Shown here piece after piece: positions 48,551 through 58,560 of a stretch of DNA of 64,000 bases; position 1 is the stretch's first letter; each line of letters starts with the position of its first letter. The stretch is taken from NCBI GenBank assembly GCA_023634235.1, contig JAMKCF010000013.1, positions 13,331,705-13,395,704 of the forward strand. The letters are read 5' to 3'. The notes beneath the pieces are model-generated. The model was not told the origin of the DNA and ran no database searches. It worked only from the letters and a program-made list of their open reading frames with translations. The stretch is from Pisaster brevispinus (Eukaryota > Echinodermata > Asteroidea > Forcipulatida > Asteriidae). The translations under genes were made by a program, and so were the position numbers.

Positions 48551-49990
48551 TGGTGCGCCCGATGGCATGACCATGGCACAATGTCATACTGTAGTGCAAT
48601 ACTTTAAATGCAGTATTACCAAAGCAGATGATAGCTTACACTCAATGCGCTATATTTATACTCCCAGTTTTCCATGGCCACTGATCCATGCCATTCCCAC
48701 CACAAGCAATCCACTTTACATGTAATTACTGAGTCTCCTTTTCATTGTTCTGAGTATATTACACTACATGTCAGCCCATAAGCAGACCTCATCAACCTGA
48801 TGAAAAGAGAAAGGACAATTCTTGTGAAAGTAAATGGGCATGATAAGTAAATAACATGTTGAAAAACATCTAGGAAAATCACCCGGAGTTGCTATTTGGA
48901 CTTTGCCAAAATTAAACTAAGCACAGACATGTGTATACACACAGTCATACTAGAACACACACACAAACAAAACCAGACAAAATTTTAAGGGTAACTTGGT
49001 GAAAGTTCTCACAGGGTATCCCAGAGCAAGAATGAGATAAATGGTGGAGGTATTGAAAACTAGAGGATTTGGAAAAAAAAAAGAAAAAAGAAGAAGAAGC
49101 TTTTGCAAAGATCAGTGATGAATAGGTATTCTGTCGTTTTCGAACTTGTATAAGTTTGAAGGATTTTGATAGGAAAACATTCTGCAATCATCGGAGTGAA
49201 TCCTTTACAGGTTTCCGTAAGCCTCTGGGTATCCACACTAGGTTTTACCCGATCGTTTCTCTCTTGGACTTCAATAACAACCTCTATTCACACAGTGTCA
49301 ACTCCTGGAAACATACTCCCTAAAACTGTAACGCGGGGCCTGCCAGTGTAAATTAATCCGATCCCAGACCCAGCCATGCAAGAAATTACAAAAGCACCCG
49401 CTGTGATGATTATTCTAAGTGTATTATATGGCCCAACACGGCCCACTGGTTGTATTATTAAACAGCGTCCAAGTCCGCCCTGGCTGGCTAGGTACCCGAA
49501 TCCCCTTTCCTAATTGCATCCAAGCAATTTGTAACTGGAGAAATGGTTATTCCAGGTAGAAGTTTTGAGAGATATGATGTCTGGTTGGGTCCGGTGAAGG
49601 CTAGACCCGTTGGAATAAATCATGGTTGCGGAACGATGGTTGCTTTCTCTCTCTTGTTTTTTTGTTTGTTTCGCTCTCAGACATTTTTTTGTATTTCACA
49701 AGGAGACTTGCTTACGCTACAGAGGATCTCTAATCAAAACACGATTCATGGAGAAGAGAAAAAAAGTGAGCATCAAAACAACAGGAGACTAATTTTTGAA
49801 ATGAGAAATTTTGACAAAACGTGAAGTAGAGCTTGAAGGTTTTCAGAGAGTGCATCATGGTTCGTAAGTTTTAAGAAAGTGTTTCCAGATGCGGATTTAT
49901 GTGTTGGCTGTCTTTGTAACAACACTCTTTGCACATTCGTTTACAAACAAACAGAAATAAAGCAATTTACAGTGGGGGGCTTTTTGGACA

Positions 49991-50098
49991 CTAGGTGGCA
50001 GCAGACTTACCAGGTAAATCCATTGTTCTCTGTAATGTGCGCATGCTCAGAACTCCGTAAACAATGGAAATTTACCTGGTAAGTCTACTGCCACCTAG
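49991..50098. repeat. Near-perfect foldback element, 108 bp
   Basis: CTAGGTGGCAGCAGACTTAC... (49991-50027) is inverted at 50060-50098 with one substitution and a 1-2 base length difference over about 37 bases. The loop of about 32 bases contains TGCGCATGC. High arm identity suggests a young MITE or a conserved hairpin. Confidence 0.85.
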
Positions 50099-51044
50099 CG
50101 TTCCGAAATCTCCCATTGCAATGTACAATGGCTAAGGCTATGTAAGAATTGGCGGCTGTGGCCATTGCGAAGGGCAGCCTATGCTTCAACGCATGTTAAC
50201 AGGATCCAGCCACATCCGCTGTTAATTCAGAAGCAGGTGCCTCTTTCGTAAATCTTTCAATACCAATTTCCTGAGAAGGGTACCAGACCCAACATTTTTA
50301 GTCTCGGTTTGGTCACATGATAATCACTCTTGTTAAAACATCAAACGGCCTTCGTTCCTCAACTTCACATTCAAAAAATGTGTCTGCAAATACTCTAGGG
50401 CACCTGTCTATTAGGAAAAATGTCAATTTTTTCACGAGGAGTGATAAATAGATTAAGTAATGCAATTTCAGAACTTGCGTGTCTGTAGAATGAATCATCC
50501 TTACTGCGCCATTAATTTCATTGGACAATAGCCTCATCTGACAGACCACTTAATGAAAAAAAGGAGAAGAAAATATACAATACTTTTACATATCATAAAT
50601 ACAGCTGCATGTTTTAACCTAATGTGGTTTTACAAGCAAATTAGAGATGATGAAATGAGACTTGTCCCAAGCAAGAAAATCTATTCTGGGACGCGAAGAA
50701 CCTTGTGATTTTGTACTCCAGCCTGCAATATGGGTCAGCCATCTTGACATTTAAACATCTCAGTTGACTCTCCCATTGTACTGCAGATCAGAAAGCCACT
50801 GATAAATTATTGAATTCATTACTAATGAATGTGTGATTAGCGTATATGACCATTAGCCAAACGGTAATTACATGCACTTTCTATACATGGAGGCCATTTT
50901 CCTAATGGGTGCCCTTCTGAACGAGCTGCTAGTGGCGTCTTTCGCGGGTCTTTCCAACCGTAACGTGGCTTTTATTCCTACAATAGGAGGCGAGCTTATT
51001 AGTTCATCATTTGCATCTCCAAGGCTACATTTGTGTAGAGGAGA

Positions 51045-51058
51045 GGTGCCATGGCAAC
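51045..51058 (+). promoter_or_regulatory. X-box-like site (RFX motif)
   Basis: GGTGCCATGGCAAC differs at one position from the palindromic RFX X-box GTTGCCATGGCAAC. It lies in a less AT-rich part of PTBP intron 2 (50860-51280). Chance occurrence is possible. Confidence 0.3.
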
Positions 51059-54000
51059 GGGGTACAAGGCATGTTCCTGCCTGGTACCCTGAATTGTGTT
51101 ATGCCAAACACTGAAAGGAAGATGGTGGCACCGCTCTATAGACGGCTACATTTAGCCTTGTGGGGATTTGTGATGATTGCTATTTTTAGATGTGAATTTC
51201 AACTTGTGACATTTTGGGTTGATACACCTCCATCTTTCCTACTTGGCTTTGCTTGCCTTGAAGGAGTCCTCTGAGGGTGTATTTTTAACAATGTTTGATG
51301 GTGTGAATAGTGCTCAAGGTGGATGTCCAAATTGCGCACCTTTGGCTGGGGCCGTGGCCATATATTGACTTCAGTGTCAATGTTAAAGTACATGTGTATG
51401 CAGATGTAATGATCTAGCCATTGTAAGAGACACTGCCAAGCTCTCTCACTGTTGAGCATGTTCTGTCATGGGTGTGGCTTTTTGCTTCAGTTTCAAAATA
51501 TGGAAGAATAGTACTACATGTACTAGTACCAATCCCACTATGGACAAAAACCCAAGCTTCATCAAGTCATGGATCCCCTACGATCCAATTCGAAACTTGT
51601 CAATATTTTTTTAAGAGGTTTGCAGGCAAGCAACTCTTTAGCTGATCGGCCGATTTCCTCATTTTTGGTTTCTCGTCTGTGCCATTGAAAATTGAAAACC
51701 ACAGTACCTAGTCTTGCTTTGCATGGCACTTTCCTCTTGTTTTGACAAACTGCAGCTGCGTGTCTGAAATTTATTTATTCTGCTCAATTAAAAATAGGTC
51801 TCTTTCTAAGGGCTCTCACCATGATTCCTTTCCTGATAGCCCATTAACAACTGGCTGTTTACCGTCATGAAAGTGCGCCCTGTGGTGGGTGTGAACAGGC
51901 TGGTTACTTTTGCAAGAAATACATATCTACACAAACAACCTATGATTAAAAAAGATGGCCACAAGAAACCAATAAGTACATTTTAACAACAGTAGACAAG
52001 ACATTGCTTCAGTTCCATTGTTAACATGATTCTTGGAACAAAATAAATTTTTGGAAGAACAATAGATTTCCCAAATAAGTCTGACTGCCACACGGGGAAA
52101 CTTTCAAAAGTCCCTGACTATTCCACAGAGATCGGACTGGACGAATGTTCAAGTACAATCGACATGCTTTATTCAATCTGGCTGGCTGATGGCAAATTGC
52201 ACTTAAAATTAACAGAAACTAAAAGTTCCCTTTGAAAAACTGTGCAAAACTAAACTGATTCCATCTGGACGATTGGTCAATTAGATTATGAATTAATGGA
52301 AACCACCTAGAATTAAAAACGAAATATTTTTGTTATAATTTTAAAATTCACTTGACTTCCCCCCTCCTACATGAAGTAATTTGATATTTGAAAAATGGGG
52401 ACCAACATTTTGGGGCCAAACAATCTCATGGTGTTAAGTACTATGAATTCCTTGGTGTACATGCATGCACATAAAAAAAAACCCCAAATAAGCCTACACG
52501 CAGGATCTTTTGTGTATACATGTAGCTTATTCTACCGAACCAAACATGCAGGCCTACATGTCCATCTAGCAGACATATTTTCCTTTGTCCGTGCTCTCAT
52601 TTTGCCATCCATTAAAATCAACTTCCTTACACATAGATGTACCCTACAGTCTACTGAGCTCCAAACCCGTTGTAACTTTCATCCCACGGATTGTCAGTGG
52701 TGTAGTTTTTGTTATATTCATGTTGAATTATCTATATCTCTCACTCACTAGCCATAAAATTTTCAGATCTTCAACGAAGAGAAATTGTGCAACGATCCAT
52801 GATGTGCTAGTATTAGGTCCATATGGTTCGTTTTTTATACGTTTTTATGTCTGCCTTTTTTTTTTTACACGTGTACAGTGTTCCACCTATCTGTGTGAGG
52901 AGAAAATACAGGATGGTAATGAATGTACTGGGTTTTTAATCTTAATTTATTGTTGATTAGTTTTTGACTTTCATTAATATTTTATATTTATTTTAAGCCC
53001 CTTGCTGATCTATTTATTACTTTTAATGTTGATATGGGTAGTTGGGTAGAGTCTTGAGAGAATAATAAAATGCTGTTTTATGTAGGCCGAACAATATTTT
53101 AATATTTAGGGCTGAGAATTTACAATTACAGTCTTTTCTCTGTGTGAAATATGGCACTGTTGGATTAATCTACAAAGTGCATTTGTACAAGTACATATAG
53201 GGGGCCTATAACATTGGTAGTACAGCTAGTGCCTTCATGTAATGGAAAAAATATAACATTTGAGATTATCAATATGGTGTCAAATTGGGATTGTTTCTAC
53301 GTACTGGTTGAAGACTAAGAAGTCTTCATCATCAGACTATGTCCCAACCTAGTAATTAGTAATAGCACTGCTGATAACAATATGTATTTCTCCTTTTGTT
53401 TTCAGTCTCATGCCATCGTTCATGTCCATTGTTTTGTCATACGCTCCCTCCTGTGTCTTTGTTTTCCTTTTTTCACTCGATCTTCCGTGTGAAATGAGAA
53501 AGAAAAAAACAAAAATGAAGTGATGCAATTCTTGAATTGGGATTAACATTAATACTAATTTGAGTTTTTATTCTACACCAATGTTTACCGTGTGATCACA
53601 AAGAAATGACATATCTCAGTGCTGAGTCCAGTGGTGAAATTAAAACCAAGCATTTTTAAAAGTTTAAAAACCCGAGATGATAGCGTTTCTTTCCCCAAAA
53701 GAGGAAGTAATTGACAGGAACAAATGCTCACAGGTTGCTTGTAGGTTTCACACACCTTAAATGAAACCCAGCATTTGTTTTAGCCTATCAATCATGAAGA
53801 CTTTGCATCCTGTTCCTCTGTGATAACTCAACAATGGCTGCTTTGCTATGGATGCATCATCAACATACGTTCAATCATGGTTCAATTGTAGTTTTCCCTC
53901 TTCAGAACTATAGTGTTTTCTATCCAGTGCCCTTGCATCCCCTTCCAATACACTTACCACCTGTTGCACACATTAACATAAACCACAAGGCCAAACCAGT

Positions 54001-54987
54001 CACATCACCAATACTGGAGTTATGTTTTTAAAGGCAGTATCAAAACCTGTGCTATTCTTTAGTTTTATTTCATTTCTCTCCCCAACGATGTAAAAATGAT
54101 TATGTACAACCGGTGTACCCATAAAGCCAAAAGTAGTGATAGCTGAGGGAGATTCTTTCACTTTTCACAATGTAGAAAAAATGTGTATACCAAAATCTAT
54201 TTGTTTCTTTCAAGGGTGAGAAAATCATTTTCTTTTTATCTGAAGTCAGACTTTTTTTTTATTGTCTCTGCCTGGTGGAAAAAGTGACCCGGATGCAAAG
54301 AAATCCTGTTCTTTTCATCTGCTTCTGAAGTGCTGAGGATTCTGTTCCCAAAACCTCATTGAAATCTATAACTCAAGGGGGTTTTGCAAAAGGTGGAAAT
54401 GCCAGCATTCGGACAGGTCTCCTGACAATATTTAGAATGCAGTTTCAGACCTTTCTGTCTGCAGTGACCCTCACTCTTGTTTATTTATCATTCTTGTATC
54501 AACTAATCACAAAATTGTCATTTGGAAAAGAATTGAATTGAATTGATTATTCGCACATCTCGATGCCAAAATGCCAAACTATATGTTTACAAAATCTAAA
54601 GTTCTTCAAAAATATGCGTGTACATGTACAGACCCAGTGCACCTGATATCATTACCACCCACGATAAATCTGGTTTGCCCCATTTTTTGAGTCAGATTCC
54701 CTGTGTGTTACTGTGCGAGTGCGCATTTTATGCAATGTGCCTTCACTTAGACGGGCATCATATCTTTACTTGCATTTTGACGCCCAAAATGGCAGGCTGT
54801 TGGCAGACCGTAGCGACATGTGAGGTCGGTGCAAGGTGTCAATAAGTACACCTCTTCCTCACTTAATCTGTGGATGTTTACTTTAGTTATCAAAAATGCA
54901 AAACAAAACCGTTGTACATCAATTTATTTTGAATGTTTTGTCCTGCTGAGGCAATGTTTCTAAAAGGAATATTTCAAAGTTTTTACT

Positions 54988-55388
54988 CTTAAAGGCAAAG
55001 TATTTCTTTTTGGTGTTTGAACTGTTCGGTTGTTTTAATCCTGTATAAGTCTAGATCATACAATAAAAATAACATGTGAACATTTTATTTCAAAAGATGG
55101 TCCGGTTTTTGAGATATCGCTGAAAATCCGGAGCGAATATGTCCACGCAGGAAGAATAATCCCTAATAGGAATACACAATCTGAGAACCTTATCTGACAG
55201 TAACGTTTCTCAGATTCAAAATTTGGGGCATAAAAACTGATATCTTTTTACATAACCACGTTATTTTGAGGTGAAATGTTTCTCAAAATGCTTTTTAGTG
55301 TCAAAAGCTGCTGTACTTGTAACCAAATAAGTTTTTAAATGCCATTAATTTTAAGAGTGATTACCAATGATATACCTTCCCTTAAAAC
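54988..55388 (+). mobile_element. MITE-like element, TTAAAGGCAAAGTAT family, near full length
   Basis: It begins TTAAAGGCAAAGTATTTC and ends GATATACCTTCCCTTAA, imperfect inverted ends. Internal landmarks are GTTTTAATCCTGTATA, TTTTGAGATATCGC and CAGGAAGAATAATCCC. The right half read backwards (ATATCATTGGTAATCACTC) resembles a repeat I recall as abundant in echinoderm genomes. No coding capacity. Confidence 0.65.
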
Positions 55389-55935
55389 TTATTCCAGCTC
55401 ATGATAGTGATACAATGGTCTTGCATACCGATATCCAGACGTAATCATCATCATCATGGTAGATCTACTTTGTGTTCTCCCCTTTCAAATGAATTACAAT
55501 CAAACCGAGGCTGGGAAAAATGATCTAGTCTGGCCCTGTTTATGATTAAGTAGAATTGGTATTTATGAGAATAGGAACGTGACAGTTGTGGTGCACCATG
55601 ATGACGGTCTGTGTATTCATTCACACTGTTGGTGTATCATCATGATGCATTAAACCAGCCAAGTGTTCGGTGACTACTACAGAGAATACCTTAAGAACAC
55701 CTTGAGTGTAAAGACAAATATTGCAGGCTTGATTACTGCAAGGAAGATTGCCTCGGTCATTGCCTTTGTGCCCCTTGAAATGTTCCAGTAGATTATATGT
55801 ACTTTTTCCCTGATCGAGGCGTCCATTATACCAAGGAATCGTTGCCGTGCCCTGAAAAAGCAAGAAGAATGGAATGATCCCTTTTATAATTCAAGAAAAC
55901 TAGTCGTGCCTTTTCTTGAATGATATTCTAGGCAA

Positions 55936-56129
55936 GGGCCCAATTTCATAAAGCTGTTAAGCAGAAAATTCTGCTTAGCAAATTTGTGTACTTAGCAAGA
56001 AATGTGTGTGGTACCAGTGGCAACAATGTAAACTTTATGGAATGTTGGCTGGTAACCTGTTTTTGCTAAGCAATATTTTTCTGTGCTTGGCAAGTTTTTG
56101 TGCTTAGAGGCGCTATGAAATTGGGCCCT
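55936..56129 (-). repeat. Foldback MITE-like repeat, AGCTGCTTAAGCA family
   Basis: The ends GGGCCCAATTTCATAAAGC and GCGCTATGAAATTGGGCCC are nearly perfect inverted copies of each other; ATGTTGGCTGGTAACCTG is internal. It is the first of three small elements in a row. Orientation is assigned from the GCTGGTAAC block shared with 22752-22950. Confidence 0.8.
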
Positions 56130-56133
56130 TGGG

Positions 56134-56268
56134 TGGATTTCACAAAGAGTTAAAACTAGCCCTATCTCGAGTTAGGACGAGTTATTCATCCTAACTAAGG
56201 ACTAGCCTTAAGTTTTTAATAACTCCTGGGACTAGTCCTAAGTTAGGACTATCTTTGTGAAATTGACC
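56134..56268. mobile_element. MITE-like element with TTTCACAAAGA ends
   Basis: GATTTCACAAAGAGTTAAAACTAG at the left pairs with the reverse complement of GGACTATCTTTGTGAAATTG at the right. The interior is a set of TAGGACTAGTCCTA-type palindromes. It fills the gap between two foldback-family copies almost exactly. Confidence 0.7.
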
Positions 56269-56273
56269 CCTGG

Positions 56274-56450
56274 TCCCATTTTCATAGAGCTGCTTAAGTG
56301 CAAAAAGTAGCAAAGCACAAAATAAGGTTACCAAAATAAGGTTACCATCCAGAATGCCCTGTCACATATACCATCTGTGACTGGTATCCTGCTCTTGTTT
56401 GCTTAGCGATATTTCCTGCTTAAAAATGCAGCTCTATGAAATTGGGCTCT
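56274..56450 (+). repeat. Foldback MITE-like repeat, AGCTGCTTAAGCA family
   Basis: It starts CATTTTCATAGAGCTGCTTAAG and ends GCAGCTCTATGAAATTGGGC, inverted ends with very few differences; the core CATCTGTGACTGGTATCCTGC is intact. AAAATAAGGTTACC is locally duplicated inside. Confidence 0.82.
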
Positions 56451-56862
56451 CTGGTGTTGGCCATAGAAGCCATTACCTCTAAATGGTTGACATAACATTA
56501 ACAAGAGACTTACATGTAATAGGAGCAATGATGGATTGCACTGAGGCGCTTTGGTTAATTGGAGCTCATCAGGGCCTAGTTTTATGGTGCTGCAAACTGG
56601 CTAATTCTGCACTTGCGCCGTCCTGTCCTGTTAAGTCTAAAAGGCGTAAGCTCAGAACTTCGTCCGAAAAAAAAAGAGCCATGAATTGGCCCAGTTGGTT
56701 TGCTGGAGGAGGTAGAATTTGTGCAATCTTTCAAACGCTTTGGGGTTTGGGATGTTGCTGTTGCTGTTTTTTTGTTGGGGGGGGGGGGGACCTTTTACCT
56801 CTATTGATGCATCGCTGGGCCATGAGCATCCTACGATGGATACTGGCACATCATAAATGCTT

Positions 56863-57063
56863 AGTATTATTATTATTAAATCTCAGTTATAGCTGTGTGA
56901 GGAGAGAACCCAATGTTAGGGAAAACCACACAATCAGGTACATGTGTACATAGGGACTGAAAACCCAATCCACATCTAATGCTTCGGTCCTCGGTGGGAT
57001 TCGAACCAAGGTATACAGAAGTGAAAGGCAGGGGAAGAAACCGCTGAGCCAACCTGATCTCGT
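56863..57063 (-). mobile_element. tRNA-derived SINE with TAA-repeat tail
   Basis: On the minus strand a tRNA-like head (GATCAGGTTGGCTCAGCGG as A box, TTGGTTCGAATCCCA as B box) is followed by a body with GGGTTTTCAGTCCC, GTGGTTTTCCC and GGTTCTCTCCTC. It ends in TTTAATAATAATAAT. Head, body and microsatellite tail in order are the hallmark of a SINE. It ends about 220 bases before PTBP exon 3. Confidence 0.8.
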
Positions 57064-57283
57064 GGTTCTTCAGATGGCGAGATGAAGAGGCTATGGCTTA
57101 ATAGATTGCCTTTTGTTCTGGCTTTGACTAATGGATGCATCGGCTATGTAAAAGATTATGTATAGCCGCAGCCAGACATAGCCAGATGAAACAAAGCTTC
57201 GAGTGAAGAGGTTGTTTGCCACTAGGTATGTAAGCAACTGTAATTGTGATCCTCCAATTCTTTTCTTTTTTCCCCCTGTGCAG

Positions 57284-57424
57284 GTGAAGAGGGAGGCGGC
57301 ACCACCGTCCCGGGTGGTTCACATCCGTAACTTAGCACCAGACGTGAATGAAGCTGAGGTGGTCAGCCTAGGTGTTCCATTCGGAACTATTACCAAGGTC
57401 CTATGCATCAGAAACAAAGGCCAG
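57284..57424 (+). CDS. PTBP, coding exon 3 (first half of RRM1)
   Basis: Forty-seven codons in phase 0 between acceptor CCCCCTGTGCAG and donor GTGAGT. The peptide runs VKREAAPPSRVVHIRNLAPD and onward to CIRNKGQ. VVHIRNL is the RNP2 motif of RRM1, and the order SRVVHIRNL, EAEVVSLGVPFG, KVL matches human PTBP SRVIHIRKLP, EGEVISLGLPFG, KVTNLL. The exon ends at GQ, exactly where the vertebrate gene splits RRM1. RRM1 of PTB binds pyrimidine-rich RNA in nuclear splicing repression and other RNA processing steps. In this gene model these are residues 83-129. Confidence 0.96.
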
Positions 57425-58046
57425 GTGAGTAGGCTCTACACATTGATGGTTAAGAAGCTTATCTAAATTGTACATGTACTAATTGTACATGTAATGCACC
57501 CCTGTGGTACTTTCTCTATGGTTCCTGTAAGTAGAAAACAGTGCTCATGAACATTTTGACTAAGCCATGGAACCAGTCATGCATTGTGTGGAGTTTTGGC
57601 TGGTTACGGTTTTTACTCACCAGGATTTTTGCTGATGAAAAAAACCAGTAACATGGCTGCTTAAGTAAATCGGCCACAAATAAAAGTTCTGCACTATGAT
57701 ATGTATACACCCCCCTCAGTGGAAGAAACTTTGTAGGTGGCCAATGTCTTTGTTTGAAGTTCACCTTCTTGTTTTAATACAGGCCTTTTTGGGAAAAAAT
57801 ATGGCAATTTAAAGACAAACAGTTGTTTGTCAGTGACATTGAATGAACTTGTGTGAAATACATTGTAAGTTGTATTAAAAACTCGTATTAAATTGTAATT
57901 TACGTTTGATACAGTGGAAAATAAATTGAAGAAAATAAATTGAAGTTGAAGGTATTATCCCCTTAGTTTGATTCTCTTGGATCATTTTTGTTCCAATTTG
58001 TTCGGGCCCCCATTGAAGTAACTCTTCAACGTTCCTTTCTCTTCAG
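57425..58046 (+). other. PTBP intron 3, 622 bp
   Basis: It begins GTGAGT and ends CGTTCCTTTCTCTTCAG, with a good polypyrimidine tract. It holds TACATGTA palindromes, common throughout this window, and nothing else notable. Confidence 0.9.
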
Positions 58047-58193
58047 GCATTTATAGAGCTAGCTGATGTTAGCCAATCCACAAAGATGATATCTTACTAC
58101 AACCAAGTCACGACTACACTGCACGGCAAGCCTGTCTTTGTCCAGTTCTCCACCCATCAGGAGCTCAAGACGGACAATTCCCCGGCGCATCAG
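58047..58193 (+). CDS. PTBP, coding exon 4 (second half of RRM1)
   Basis: Forty-nine codons in phase 0 between acceptor CTTCAG and donor GTAGGT. The peptide begins AFIELADVSQSTKMISYYNQ and ends HQELKTDNSPAHQ. AFIEL is the RNP1 region of RRM1, and VFVQFSTHQELKTDNSP matches the vertebrate IYIQFSNHKELKTDSSP that follows RRM1. Residues 130-178 in the model. The next exon should encode the linker and RRM2 and is not in the window, so the gene is truncated by the right edge. Confidence 0.96.
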
Positions 58194-58434
58194 GTAGGTC
58201 ATCCTAATGATCACTCCTGTGTCAAGTCCATCTCAATCCAATAAACATCTTCCATCTTCAGCTTCACTCCTAACAACCCTCAGCTGTTCCAACAATCTGT
58301 TCTCAGGTTTTGTCAAAGCTTAACTGGCATGATATTCTTCCTACTTTCATCTGATTTCTGATTTTCTTTATGGAACTCTGAAAAATCAGCAAAGTTAATA
58401 CTGAAAAGTTTATTGAAGCCTGTACCATATGATT

Positions 58435-58560
58435 TTTGTCTTTGCCCTTGGGATAAATCAGAAAAACTTGGATTAAGTAGCCTGAAAAGTTCATTCAACC
58501 CTACACCTCAAGAACAAGTAGGTCACACTTTTTTCCAAGGACCAAATATCATGTCTGATA
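58435..58560 (+). repeat. Dispersed repeat copy, related to 1470-1615
   Basis: It shares CCTTGGGA, GTAGCCTGAAAAGTTCATT, AGTAGGTCACACTTTTTTCC and GGACCAAATATCATG with 1470-1615 in the same order. The region just before (58320-58430) may be a second, more diverged partial copy. Confidence 0.5.

Larger units (their letters stand above)
42661..57283 (+). other. PTBP intron 2, about 14.6 kb
   Basis: It begins GTAACA and ends TTTTTTCCCCCTGTGCAG. The first 110 bases contain further T/C-rich runs (TTTTTTTTCCTCTT, CTGTCTTGTCTG, CTCCTCCCCCTCCCCC). Beyond the listed repeats, an A-rich tract fills 42991-43090, fragments of the GTGCCCTCTG repeat theme lie near 44445-44580 and 55690-55860, and 45200-47100 and 51300-53900 show only unique-looking AT-rich sequence. 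No further coding exon was recognised. Confidence 0.65.

Noticed and set aside
56483..56953. 156-codon plus-strand frame
   Set aside because: It crosses a G-run and the tail of an antisense SINE; no domain and no conserved start.
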